Assembly: GCA_037693485.1 (NCBI GenBank)
Contig: CM075354.1
Location: 59,691,501 to 59,755,500, forward strand
DNA: 64,000 bases
Direction of reading: 5' to 3'
Source of the DNA: Kitagawia praeruptora
Lineage: Eukaryota > Streptophyta > Magnoliopsida > Apiales > Apiaceae
Every line of letters starts with the position of its first letter. Position 1 is the stretch's first letter. The notes under the pieces were generated by a model that ran no database searches, was not told the DNA's origin, and worked only from the letters and a program-made list of their open reading frames with translations. The position numbers were made by a program, and so were the translations under genes. Of this stretch, positions 10,266 through 21,277 are shown one piece after another.

Positions 10266-11885
10266 TCAGCCATTGCCAGTGGGAAAATTGGGGTGAAGCT
10301 GTGAGAAAAATTCAAGACATTTTTGAAAATTTTGTTTAGAACAGATTCTCTCCAGCAACATGGGATCATTCAACCTATTAGTACAAAAATCACTAGTGTT
10401 TATCCTAAACCAACTTAAGGCTTCTTTGTTTTGTTTAAGCATATTAGAGACAGTGAAAGTTGGGTCGTGGATTGAATCACTAGGAATGACATAAGATGAG
10501 AGTTCGTTTTCTCCTAAAGGCTGTTGATCAAACTCGGGATGATACAAAGTCAAGTTAAATGCAGGATGTGTTCCCACAGAACTCTTAACAACGGTTTCAA
10601 CACTAACATCCTCGGGTGAGGTCTCCCATTTAGAACAGATGTCGTTCAAATCTCCCAGCAACTTATCAGATGTAGGTGGTTCACCAACGGGAGTTTTAAC
10701 AATAAGATTTGGTTCACAAGAGACCTCCACGGGTTTGGTTTCCCACTTAGAACAAATATCGTCCAACTCTTGCAACATCTCTTCCGAGGTGATATCCCTA
10801 CAAAACTCTCGCTTGGTTTCGTGATTTATTTTAAAATCCTCAACAAGAAAGGACTCAATTTCACTATCCTCAAGGTTTGACCAATTAACAATGTCATCAA
10901 CAAGATTAACCCCTATTGATTGTTCATAAATCTCATTGGGTTCTTTTCCGACATTAAAGATGTTAAGGTTAATGGTCATATTACCAAAAGTGAGTTTCAG
11001 CGAACCATCCCTACAATTAATCAAGGCATTGGATGTAGCAAGAAAAGGTCTTCCTAGAATGATTGGGATTTGGTTCTTAGGATTCGTGACGGGTTGAGTC
11101 TCAAGGATAACAAAATCAACCGGGAATATAAAATCACCAATTTTAATCAAGACATCTTCAATTAATCCCTTGGGCATTTTTATAGAACGATCGACAAGTT
11201 GAAGTGTCATATTGGTTTTTTTCAGCTCGCCTAAACCTAGGGCTTGATAAACGGAAAATGGTATAAAGTTCACACTAGCACCTAAGTCAAGTAACGCCTT
11301 GTCCATAAAAGTATTGCCTATGACACATGAAATTGTAGGACATTCGGGGTCCTTATATTTCAAAGGAATTTGATTCGAAAGAATTGAACTAACATGAGAA
11401 GTCAAAAAGGCTTTCTTAGGGACGTGGGTGGAGCGCTTGTGAGAACACAGATCTTTTAGACACTTGGCATAAGAAGGAATTTGTTGAATGGCATCTAAAA
11501 GAGGAATGTTTATCTCGACTTGCTTAAAGACTTCCAAAATCTTGTCCATTTGAGCCGATTGTTTATTAGAAATGATTCTTTGGGGATAAGGAGCTTTTGG
11601 CTTAAAGACTCGTTCGCTAGGTTCTTCGGGACTGGATTTTGAAAGTGGAATGACAAACGAAGATTCACTAGATGAAGGTGGTTTGGAAGATGAAGAAGGT
11701 TTTGGTGACTTGGGAGTTTGAGAGGAGTGATCAAGGATAGGGTTCGGTTCAACATCGGAATCTTTTTCTTCGGGAGACTTGACACCTACTTGATTATCAA
11801 CTTGATTTCTCGACCTTAGAGAAATGATAGCATTAACATTTTCATGAGGTCTTTGGTTGAGAGGAAATTTAGGATTGACCTCGGG
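10266..11885 (-). pseudogene. Athila protease region of gag-pol
   Basis: Same frame as the gag relic upstream, separated from it by one TAA (11888-11886) where glutamine is likely (CAA to TAA). The internal ATG at 11549 is probably not the real start. The first part is S/P/K-rich. The aspartic protease core follows: ALLDLGASVNFIPFSVYQALG (catalytic D, here DLGAS), then PVDFVILE and IPIILGRPFLATSNALI, the usual Athila protease signature. A repeated block of about 60 residues containing LDDICSKWET and LNDICSKWET follows, then TGA at 10268-10266. Normally protease matures the Gag-Pol polyprotein; here pol is missing downstream. Confidence 0.8.
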
Positions 11886-11888
11886 TTA

Positions 11889-13301
11889 ACTCGGGAATTT
11901 GTTCTTCTCTCGCTCACACATGGCGTTGGCTAATTGACTCACTTGAACCTCTAACTTAGATATGGCTTGAGTAATAGCATTTAAAATTTGCCTATCTTGA
12001 GTCATGGTTTGCATGAAGGTTTGTTGAGATTGAGCCAAATTAGTTGTTGATTTTAAAAGCGCATCCAGACTCTTTTCCAAGGAATTAAGTCTCTTATCTG
12101 ATTCATGAAAGCCGGGAGGGTGTGCGGATGCTTGAGTTGGATAAGGACCTTGATTTTGAGTCGGGTAAGAGTTCGGCTTTTGAAAAGAAGGTGGCGGAGA
12201 TTGGTAGTTTTGACCTTGGTTCCACGAGAAATTTTGGTGATTCTTCCAACCGGGATTGTATGTAGGTGCAAAAGGGTCATTCCTAGGGGTTGGTTGAAAC
12301 ACCGCATTAACTTGATCACAACCGGGAAAGTCCGGAAAACCTTGATTATAATTAGAGCACATAGACACTTGTGAGGGGGCCTTACTAGTTTCCAGGGCTT
12401 CGAGTCTTCTAGTTAGAGTAGCTAACTTGGCATCGGCTGTAATCGAATTTCCAATCGAATGCAAACCCCTAGATGTACTAGATGACTCGTTGGACTTATT
12501 AGGTTCTCTAGTAGACTACCACAACATTGTCTTTTCCGCTAATTCCTATAAAAAGGCCCACCCTTCATCCTCATCTTTTTCCATGAATTTACCTTGGCAC
12601 ATAGACTCTAACAAAGCGGTTGTCGGACTATCTAAGGCCTCGTAGACAATCTTACAAAGTCTCCATTTTTCTATTCCATGGTGGGGGCATTGTGATAAAA
12701 GACTTTTAAAATGATCAAAATATTTCCAAAAAGACTCATTTTCCTTTTGATAAAATTGATTTATCTCATTTGTAATCCTTGTAGTCTTGTGATTAGGAAA
12801 ATATTTTTTTAAGAAAAATTAACACAAATCCCTCCCACGTGGAAATAGAATTAACGGGTAGACTATACAACCATTTTTAGCATTCTCTTTTAAAGCGAAG
12901 TTGATAAGTCTCAGCCTAATGGAGTCCTCGGTCAATTGTTAGAGTTTTTGTAGGGCACAAACCTCCTCGAATTCATGAAGAAAAAGATGAGGGTCCTCAC
13001 CATCACTCCCGGTAAACTTAGGTAACATGCTAATGTGGTGAGCTTTAATCTCAAAATTATTACCATTAACCGGGGGAAGAATGATAAACAAAGGTTGGGA
13101 CGATCGGGTGGGGTAACAACGATCTTTAAGAGACACGGCCATGGTCACTAATGGTTCAGAAATTTCTAAAGACTCGGATTCAGAAGAGGAAGAAATCTCA
13201 ATTGATCTCACTAGTCTAGCAGAATTATCCCTAATCCAAGTAGTTCGCATAAACCACGAAAGAAACACGTAGCAAATAAGTGCGATAAAATAAACCAACA
13301 A
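11889..13301 (-). pseudogene. Athila gag relic
   Basis: The capsid part is recognised across frames: ISMLPKFTGSDGEDPHLFLHEFEEVC, QLTEDSIRLRL, FLKKYFPNHKTTRI, EALDSPTTALLESMCQGKF, all Athila gag motifs. There are stops at 12941-12939, 12548-12546 and 12518-12516, each at a place where glutamine fits (CAA or CAG to TAA or TAG). Two compensating frame changes lie near 12830-12890. The C-terminal portion 12464-11889 is open: it is P/Q/N-rich and ends in a coiled-coil-like segment. The exact start is unclear; ATG at 13142 is plausible. No product is expected. Confidence 0.8.
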
Positions 13302-14206
13302 AAGAAACGGTGAAAAATTAAAAGAAAAATTCTAGACCTAAAGGATTTGCTGAGACGGAAATAAAGATATAATGCATGAATGTGATGTACCAAAAAATCT
13401 GGGTTCTTTAACAAAATAAACTAGACCTTGCTCCTAACTTTAAGGACCACCAAAAATTCGGTAAATCAATAATTATTCGAACCGATTTGGCCAGGTAGGT
13501 GCAAGCATTGCCAAGAGGCTAAACACCGGCCTAGACACCAAAGGGTCGGAATAATTAAAGATTACGTCGCTTCTTAGGTACCTTCCTAATTAAGCACGAA
13601 AATCGTAGGGGCCATGTCTAATTTAATTTTATTAAGGCTAATGGCATGCAAAATGATGGATTAAGTGGTTGTGGGCCAAGGAAAGAGTGATGAAATCCCT
13701 TCCCTTATCTTGTGAGTGGTTTCACCCCTAAAATTTATTTACAAATGATGCAATAAACAACGAGATTATTTGAAAGCGGTAAACAATTATGGATGCTAAA
13801 CTACGTGTCTTAATCTAAAGAAAAGAAAGAATTTAACGTACCTTTGGGTCCTCCAGCGATCACCACAATAATAAGGTACGAAAAATTAAAAACAAGAAAA
13901 TAAAAATCTAGATGATTTTCCCTAAGTGATTAAATGCATGATGCAAAAATTATGTAATTTCTAACTAATTTTTTTGGATTTTAAATTTTAATTTTTTTTT
14001 GATTTTTTTTTTTGATTTTCTAAAATAATAAAAAGACGAAAAGAGAGAAATACGGGTTACCGAAGCACGCTTCCAAAAATTCCCATTTTTTCCAAGCTTC
14101 GAGAGGAGATTCCCGAAATTTTCAACTTTCCTAAAAAAACGAGACAAAAATAAGACAAGTAAAACTAATTCGAAAAATTAAAAAACAAGGAGCGAAAAAT
14201 AATTAG
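13302..14206 (-). other. Athila 5' untranslated region
   Basis: 0.9 kb between the primer-binding site and gag. It is AT-rich with homopolymer runs; small minus-strand ORFs (13211-13414, 13965-14147) have no features. Confidence 0.6.
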
Positions 14207-14224
14207 TCCCCGGCAGTGGCGCCA
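14207..14224 (-). other. Athila primer-binding site
   Basis: On the minus strand TGGCGCCACTGCCGGGGA lies six bases after the LTR end. This TGGCGCC-type site is typical of Athila elements. It fixes the orientation and the LTR boundary at 14231. Confidence 0.85.
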
Positions 14225-14230
14225 AAAACT

Positions 14231-14377
14231 TGATGTGCTAAAAATATTACCATTAAAATCGCAAGCGTACGATCATCGTTTTTATATTTAAGATTCGATC
14301 CACAGAGACTATATATTTTTCGCGATTCTTAATTTTTAATTTAGGCGAATTAGAACAATTAATTTCTGAAGAGTCAT
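14231..14377 (-). repeat. Athila right LTR (5' LTR), proximal fragment
   Basis: 147 bp next to the PBS. Its outer end is cut by the Tat element, and it continues at 56863. The last five bases GTCAT (14373-14377) are the Tat target duplication. No partner for this fragment exists in the window because the left LTR is truncated there. Confidence 0.8.
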
Positions 14378-14889
14378 TGATATGGGCTAAAAGTAAGTCC
14401 TAAAGACACATTTAATGTGGCATTAATTAGGCCTAGAATGGTCCAAACGTGGGGCCCACCAGATGGGCCCAAACCCTAATTATAATATTAATTTCATAAT
14501 TAATATTAGGGGCAATAAACAGCTCAGCAAATAAGAGTCAAACAAGGATATAACTCTTACCTGACTTAGCCTCCAAGATACATATCTCAACATGGAAACT
14601 GATTCCTAAAAGGAATAGATCCAGAACCTTCCTTGAGGCGGTGGCTTGCCCACCAAGTCTCATATTCCTACCATAATTCTTAGGCTCTTCATCCTATATA
14701 AGGGTCTGACCCCTCATTCTCAGAACTACGTCTTGGCTTGATTCTCAATACGAGATACGTAGGCACTCTATGAGGACCGATTAGTCCCGAACATGGAAAC
14801 AGCCATTAAAGCACGAAGCTCACACACCCTAGCATTAAATACACAAACCCTAGCCGCAATATTCATAATCTAGTTTTTATTCCACAACA
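14378..14889 (+). repeat. Tat 5' LTR
   Basis: 512 bp from TGATATGGGC to CCACAACA. A TATA-like CTATATAAGG lies at 14694-14703. It differs from the 3' LTR at 12 positions by my count, mostly C/T or G/A. Confidence 0.92.
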
Positions 14890-14891
14890 TT

Positions 14892-14908
14892 TGGCGCCGT
14901 CTGTGGGA
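14892..14908 (+). other. Tat primer-binding site
   Basis: TGGCGCCGTCTGTGGGA begins two bases after the LTR. It is a TGGCGCC-type site of plant Gypsy elements; the tRNA is not assigned here. Confidence 0.75.
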
Positions 14909-14922
14909 AGAAGACATCAACC

Positions 14923-16668
14923 ATGGTTCAAACAAGAAGAACAACGTTGACTACCACCGATCCTATTCCTCTCAGCTCTGCTCCGCCCACCACGGATCCG
15001 GTGCCCCCAACGACCGGGACGATCGTTCAACATCAAGTTTCTCAACCCCTAGGGACGACTTCCCATGTTGAGAGTACGTTACCTCCGATCGTCCACACAA
15101 ATCCAGGGACTAATCCCCTTCAGATGGTGGTTTCTCCCTTGATTGTAGATCCCAACAACCCTCCACAAGGGGTCCAGATCCACACTACGGATCTCCCCGT
15201 GAATACCAACCCGATGTATGGGTTGCCTAACTACCCTCCTACTCAAGGAGATGGATCAAGTGGTCATGCCCTGCATATCCGAGATCGAGAGTATCGTGAC
15301 TACTCTGGTCCCTATACTGATGAATCGTCTTCTGATGATGATTATCGTGAAGAAGCCCCAAGAAGGCGATGTGCTAGCAGAGAACCCCGGAGGAGTCATC
15401 AAACTATCTATGATGGACCCCTGTCGACAACTGCGGAAAGGATCAAGGCTCATGAAGCCGAGATCTTAAGATTAAAGGAAGATATTGCAAGAGAACAAGC
15501 TAGGTTAAATCAGACTCAACCTCCTCCAACATCAAGATCGATTCCCTTTATAGATCTGGAGAGGCCTTCAAGAAGGCAAAGAAGGGCTGATGCCCCAACC
15601 GGAAAAACAACGAGGGTGGAAACCCCCAAGAGCAACCCCAAGGATCTGATGCCACTTGGGGATCCTGATGATCCCACACCCCCGTTTACTGAGGAGGTGA
15701 TGAATGCTCGTATCTCAAAGAAGTTTAAGATGCCGACAATTAAAGCTTATGATGGAACAGGTGATCCCGCAAACCACGTTAGGACATTCTCAAATGCACT
15801 GCTGTTGCAGCCTGCAAGTGACGCTTTAAAGTGTAGGGTGTTCCCTCAAACCCTGTCGGGTATGGCTCAAAGATGGTACAGCCGGCTGCCTGCAAACTCA
15901 ATTGGTTCTTTCAAGGAGTTAAGCGTTGCCTTTGTTAGCCAGTTTATCAGCGGGAAGGTGCATGAGAAAAGCTCTGCATCCCTTATGTATGTGGTACAGG
16001 GGAAGAATGAAAATCTGAGAGATTACTTGAAGAGGTTCACTAAGGAGACGTTGAACATCACTGATTTGGAGAATAAGGTGGCAATGGTGGCCCTAGAGCA
16101 TGGCACCACCGACTTATACTTTAAAAGGTCATTGGAAAAGCATCCTCCCGAGAATATGGCTGAGCTCCAGCGAAGGGCCGATAAGTATATCAAGGCTGAA
16201 GATAGTATCAAGAAGGAGGCCACAGTGAACAATGGCAAGGGTAACAATGATACGAAGAAGCGAAAGCAAGAGCAGGAGTACGATGCTAGGGACAAGTATC
16301 CCCGGACTAGCAAGGACTCCGACTCATCACCAAAAAAGAATTTTGGGCTGAGATTCTCTGATTATGCAAGGTTGAATACTCCCAGGAGTCAAATCTTGTT
16401 AGAGATCGAAAAGGATAAGGACTTTCGATGGCCGAAGCCACTTAGGGGTGACCCCGCAAAAAGAGACAAGGATCAATACTGCAGGTTCCACCGAGATGTG
16501 GGGCATGATACGGATGATTGTAGGCAGTTGAAAGATGAGATTGAGTTCTTAATTCGTAAAGGAAAATTGAACAAATTCACCAAAGGTGAAGATCGTGGAA
16601 CCCGAAGGAGAGACTATGATAGGAGAGAAAATGACAGAAGGGATAACGATCGAGATCGTAACCCATAG
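14923..16668 (+). CDS. Tat gag
   Basis: The 581-codon frame begins at an ATG shortly after the PBS. Its N-terminal third is P/T-rich, followed by a charged segment with a short coiled coil. The Gypsy capsid domain (about residues 265-430) shows FKMPTIKAYDGTGDPANHV, RWYSRLP and FVSQFISGK. A zinc-knuckle-like CRFHRDVGHDTDDC follows near 520, then a basic R/D-rich tail. The TAG at 16666-16668 is not the natural end: the Tat linker toward protease continues in the same frame after it, with further stops up to 16860, and a base change in a C run near 16845 shifts the frame to that of pol. Gag forms the virus-like particle. The product would be nearly complete but cut from Pol. Confidence 0.85.
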   Translation: MVQTRRTTLTTTDPIPLSSAPPTTDPVPPTTGTIVQHQVSQPLGTTSHVESTLPPIVHTNPGTNPLQMVVSPLIVDPNNPPQGVQIHTTDLPVNTNPMYGLPNYPPTQGDGSSGHALHIRDREYRDYSGPYTDESSSDDDYREEAPRRRCASREPRRSHQTIYDGPLSTTAERIKAHEAEILRLKEDIAREQARLNQTQPPPTSRSIPFIDLERPSRRQRRADAPTGKTTRVETPKSNPKDLMPLGDPDDPTPPFTEEVMNARISKKFKMPTIKAYDGTGDPANHVRTFSNALLLQPASDALKCRVFPQTLSGMAQRWYSRLPANSIGSFKELSVAFVSQFISGKVHEKSSASLMYVVQGKNENLRDYLKRFTKETLNITDLENKVAMVALEHGTTDLYFKRSLEKHPPENMAELQRRADKYIKAEDSIKKEATVNNGKGNNDTKKRKQEQEYDARDKYPRTSKDSDSSPKKNFGLRFSDYARLNTPRSQILLEIEKDKDFRWPKPLRGDPAKRDKDQYCRFHRDVGHDTDDCRQLKDEIEFLIRKGKLNKFTKGEDRGTRRRDYDRRENDRRDNDRDRNP

Positions 16669-16859
16669 CCTCGAGGGCCAGTTATTAACATGATTTAGGG
16701 AGGCCCGACAGCGGCCGGTACAACTCGAAACTCTCGAAAGGCGTATGCCATATAGGTGATGCACATTGTGGGAGAGGCCCCGAAACGTGCTAGGACCGAA
16801 ACAGTGATTGGTTTCGATGATTCTGATCTTGAAGGGGTAAGTTCCCCCATGACGACCCG

Positions 16860-18850
16860 TTGGTCATAACCCCTGTGATTGGGAATTTGGAAGTAAAACG
16901 AGTCTTGATAGACAATAGAGCTTCTGTTGATATTTTGTTTCATGATGCTTTTGTAAAGATGGGATACACTGATTCTCAGTTGACCCCGACCAACATGCCC
17001 ATCTACGGATTCAATGGAGTTGAGTCCAAGGTCGAGGGTACTATTCAATTGCCCATGACCATTGGACAAGAACCTAAGGAAGCTACTCAGATGTTGAATT
17101 TTCTGGTAATCAAGGCAGCCTCGACCTACAATGCAATCCTGGGAAGGACTGGACTTCATGCGTTCAAGGCTGTTGCCTCCACTTACCACATGAAGATTAA
17201 GTTTCCAACCCGGAATGGGGTCGGAGAACAAAAAGACGATCAGAAGATGGCAAGAAGTTGTTATGTATCTGCATTGAGAGTTGATGGAGTCGGGGGGCAG
17301 GTACTCCCAATTGAAGACATGGATGTCCGTGGTGACGATGAACACCGAGGAAAGCCAGCAGAGGATCTGATCCCTATTCCTCTAGAGCTGGGCAACCCTG
17401 AGAAGGTTACCTATATAGAAGCTTCCCTACAGGAACCTCTTAAGGGAGAGTTGATAGCATTCTTACAGGAGAATAGTGATGTGTTTTCTTGGACAGCTGC
17501 CGACATGCCAGGGATTGATCCCCAACTCATAACTCATAAACTGAATGTTGATCCCAAACGGAAGACAATAAAGCAGAAAAAGAGGAACTTTGCTCCTGAG
17601 AGGCAGGAGGCCATTAAGCAAGAAGTTGACAAGCTTTTGGAAGCTGGTTTTATTGAAGAGATTCAGTTCCCCGAATGGTTGGCTAATCCCGTCATGGTCA
17701 AGAAAGCAAATGGAAAATGGAGAATGTGTATCGACTTCACTGATTTAAATGACGCATGCCCAAAGGATTGCTTCCCTCTGCCAAGGATTGACACCCTGAT
17801 AGATGCCACAGCTGGGCATGAGATGTTAAGTTTCATGGATGGTTTCAGTGGTTATAATCAGATTAAGATGCACAAGGATGACATCCCAAAGGTATCTTTC
17901 GTAACTGACTTTGGTGTTTTCTGTTATCTTGTTATGGCTTTTGGTCTAAAGAATGCAGGAGCTACCTACCAACGATTGGTGAATAAGATATTCGCCCATC
18001 TGATTGGAAAAACCATGGAGGTCTATGTTGATGACATGTTAGTCAAGAGCCTACTCAAGGCTGACCATATCAAGCACCTCAGAGAGGCATTCGAAGTGCT
18101 GAGGCACCACAAGATGATGTTGAATCCAGCCAAGTGTGCTTTTGGTGTTGGATCGGGAAAATTTTTGGGATTGATGGTTTCCAAGAGAGGCATAGAAGCC
18201 AACCCGGACAACATCAAGGCAATTCTGGATATGGAGCCACCCCGCTCTATACGGGATGTACAGAAGCTAACTGGCCGAGTTGCGGCCCTAGGGAGATTCA
18301 TCTCCAAGTCTGGTGATAAGTGTTTTCCTTTCTTTCAGGCATTGAAGAAGGTGAAAAATTTTGAGTGGACCACAGAGAGCCAAGAGGCCTTTGAACAGTT
18401 GAAGAAATACATGGCTGAAGCCCCGTTGTTGGCCAAACCTAGTCCTGGGGAGACTCTTTATCTATACCTGGCGGTATCTGAAAAAGCATTGAGTGCTGTT
18501 CTTGTTCGAGAAGAGAAAAAGGTTCAGAAACCCATCTATTATGTGAGCAAGGTGTTGCATGGGGCTGAGTTAAATTACTCTCCCATTGAGAAGTTTGCCT
18601 TGGCATTAATAACAGCCTCGAGGAAGCTACGACCGTACTTCCAGGCACACAAGATCGAAGTCTTGACAGACCAGCAGTTGAGAAGCATATTGCATAGCCC
18701 GAAAGCTAGTGGAAGATTGATCAAATGGGCAATTGAGCTCGGAGAGTTTGACATAACGTACAAGCCTCGGACAGCCATTAAGGCTCAGGCATTGGCTGAC
18801 TTCCTGGTTGAATGTACCATTAGCAACCAAGAAGTCGGGGGTAGGAGATA
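16860..18850 (+). pseudogene. Tat pol: protease, reverse transcriptase, RNase H
   Basis: The frame opens after a frameshift from gag; there is no real start codon (the first codon is TTG). Protease: VLIDNRASVDILFHDAF, where the glycine expected after the catalytic D-N is arginine (AGA), so the active site is probably dead. RT: WRMCIDFTDLNDACPKD, FPLPRIDTLIDATAG, LSFMDGFSGYNQIKM, YVDDMLVKS. RNase H: YLYLAVSEKALSAVLV, PIYYVSKVLHGAELNY, KIEVLTDQQLR. A frame change in a G run near 18840 ends this frame; the expected linker and YWVLYFDG of the second RNase H can be read in another frame up to 18930, where Copia-3 cuts the gene. Confidence 0.85.
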
Positions 18851-18925
18851 GTACCCAACCAAGAATGTGAGAATAAAGATGAAGAACTTGTACCTGATCT
18901 GAAGGAGTATTGGGTGCTCTATTTT

Positions 18926-18930
18926 GATGG
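18926..18930. repeat. Copia-3 target-site duplication, left (GATGG)
   Basis: GATGG directly before the 5' LTR, repeated at 50756-50760 after the 3' LTR. Taking one copy out restores the RNase H reading LYFDGASK. Confidence 0.95.
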
Positions 18931-19641
18931 TGTTAGGAATAATTCATAAGTTGTGATGTTAAGAATAGAATTTACACATTATACTTCTTGTAATCCTGAT
19001 CTTATAAAGGATTTAGCACTATATATAGGATTTATGTGTAAAATAGTTATCTGTACAGTTTAGTCAGGAATGAACAGTGTATCGGAGACTAAATATCAGG
19101 AACAAAGAGCAAATCCTGATGACAGGTGTAATACTGATGATGATCAGATACTGATGCAAGATGAAATCCTGATATCAGTCGTGTTACTGATGATGTCATT
19201 GTGGATGCTACAGAAACTGGCAAGTGTTATAAAACAGGATCGTTGTTTGAAGAACAAGCAAGAAGATATTATGAAGGAAAGAGTTTTCTATTGAAGGAAA
19301 CTATCGACTAGAAGACAGAACATTGTCATGTATAGATTATATCCTTCTGTTATTAGTTGATAGGTAGCATATAAATACTCTCTCTATGTCATTGTAAAAA
19401 GTGTAAGTTCGTGAGGTTTGTAATCGTGAATATACGAGAGTACAAACAGAGAGAGAGAGATTTGTATTGTCAGCAGCTGCTAAAGGTATAGTACACCTTT
19501 GGTAGAGTTTGTATTTGATCTTATTAATACAAACAGAGTTTAATTCATTCGTTTATTCTTGTTCATATAATCAAGCAAAAATCAGACACGATTATATAAC
19601 TTGTATTCAACCCCCCCTTCTACAAGTTATTCGAGTTAACA
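18931..19641 (+). repeat. Copia-3 5' LTR
   Basis: 711 bp from TGTTAGGAAT to CGAGTTAACA. TATA-like CATATAAATA starts at 19369. It contains several copies of ATCCTGAT or close variants, a word that recurs, mostly inverted as ATCAGGAT, in the spacers before and after the CACTA insertion. Confidence 0.95.
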
Positions 19642-19643
19642 AT

Positions 19644-19655
19644 TGGTATCAGAGC
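19644..19655 (+). other. Copia-3 primer-binding site
   Basis: TGGTATCAGAGC, two bases after the LTR, is the classical plant Copia site complementary to the 3' end of initiator methionine tRNA. Confidence 0.95.
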
Positions 19656-19690
19656 AGGTTGATTTCGAATAATCATAAAGATCTGCAATC

Positions 19691-20437
19691 ATGTCTGGTT
19701 ACAAGGATGGGAATACTAAGATTCCTATGCTCAAGAGAAACGAATATACTCTATGGGAAGTAAAGATGTTGCATCATCTGGAAGCAACAGATCCTGATTA
19801 TCTTGACAGAATCAGAGATGGACCTTTTGTTCCAACAAAGGTCGTTGGACAAGCAACTGTTGATGGTGTGGTTGTTCCAGAACATATAGCAGAGAAGCCA
19901 AAATCTGAATGGTCAGATAAGGACAAGGAGAATGTTCTTAAAGATGCTAAAGTGAGAAACATATTATTCAACAATCTTGATTCTGTTCTCACTAACTATG
20001 TTCTCTCTTGTAAAACTGCTAAGGATATTTGGGACAATCTTAAGGTTCACTGTGAAGGAACTAAGCATGTCAGGAAGAATATGAGGACATTACTTATACA
20101 ACAGTATGAGTACTTTGAATCCAAGTCTGGTGAGTCACTTACTGATACCTTTTATAGGTTTACAAAACTCATCAATGAGATGGCCATGCATGGTAAATAT
20201 TATGACTTGGAGGATATGAATACAAAGTTCATGAAAGCTTTGCCTGATTTCTACAATGAGAAGATATCTGCGATTGAGGAAGCTAATGATCTGGATGAGA
20301 TTTCATTAGAGGCAGTATATGGAAAATTGAGAGCTTATGAACTTGACAAGCAGCAGAAGAAGAGCAGGAGTGAAGGAAAGATGAAGACTATTGCACTTAC
20401 TGCTCAATCTGAAGTAAAGAAGCTTCATGAAGAATAG
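19691..20437 (+). pseudogene. Copia-3 gag, N-terminal part up to a nonsense codon
   Basis: ATG 19691 follows the PBS. The protein starts MSGYKDGNTKIPMLKRNEYT, the Copia gag start, and continues with a UBN2-type capsid region (VRNILFNNLDS, KDIWDNLKVHCEGT, MNTKFMKALPDFYNEKI). TAG at 20435-20437 interrupts it; the same frame continues directly in the next segment, so this is one gene with a nonsense codon, most simply CAG to TAG. Confidence 0.88.
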
Positions 20438-21277
20438 CATGAAGAGATTGCTGTAAAGAATTCAAGGAAGAAGAAAAGCAAAGAAAGTTCTGAGTCAGAG
20501 ACTACTGATATGGACTCTGACAACAATGATTCTGAATCTGAGATGCAGGAACTCTTTGCTATGTTTGCTAAAGCCTTCAAGAAAGGAAGATTCAACAGAA
20601 GAAGATTTAGCAAAGGACCTTTTCAAAAGAAGGAGGAGAAGAAGAGTGACAAAGGCAAAAGTACAATTGTCAAGCTTGATAAGGCCAAGATCAAGTGCTT
20701 TAATTGCAGCGAGCTTGGACACTTTGCTAGTGAGTGTAAGAAGCCTAGGAATTCAGGAAAAGGTAATGCACTTATGGTCACACAGAAGGATTGGGCTGAT
20801 TCCAGTGATTCTGAAGATGAATTGGATTATGACAACATTGCATTGATGGCAAATGGTTCAGACAAACCTGGATCTCCAAAGAAAACTTCTCCATCCTCTG
20901 TTAAGGTATCACTTCACTCTCTTGATTCATTTGATAGCTTAAATTCTGATGAAATTAGATCTATCCATGCTGAGTTTAAGAATCTTATGACTAATTTTAG
21001 AATTCTTACTTGTGAAAAAGATGAACTTAAGGTTAAGAATGATAAATTAGTTGATAGAAATAATTTTCTTGAATCTGAGTTAATTCAAATGGAAGAATAC
21101 AAGTTAAGTTCTGATAAAGCTAAGCATGATTATAGTGTTATTCTTGAGGCTTATGACTATGTCAGAAAAGAACTAGAGGAAGAGAGAGATGTGATTAAGA
21201 CCATTAACATTTCTGGTAAAAAGACACAAGAAATCATCGAAAATGGAATTCGTGGTAAGGTTAATGGTTTAGGTTTT
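20438..21277 (+). pseudogene. Copia-3 gag, middle part up to the Copia-2 insertion
   Basis: Same frame as the preceding segment. It is K/S/E-rich, then has a CCHC zinc knuckle CFNCSELGHFASEC near 20697-20738, then acidic and coiled-coil-like sequence. At 21277 Copia-2 cuts the gene; GTTTT 21273-21277 is the target duplication. The frame resumes in phase at 35852. The total gag would be about 763 residues. Confidence 0.88.

Noticed and set aside
14923..16668. Several ORFs overlapping Tat gag in other frames (for example 15218-15469, 16023-16313)
   Set aside because: Shadow frames of a clearly recognised gag.
19641..19656. tRNA-like TGGTATCAGAGC sequences (also 34781-34792)
   Set aside because: They are primer-binding sites complementary to a tRNA end; no tRNA gene surrounds them.
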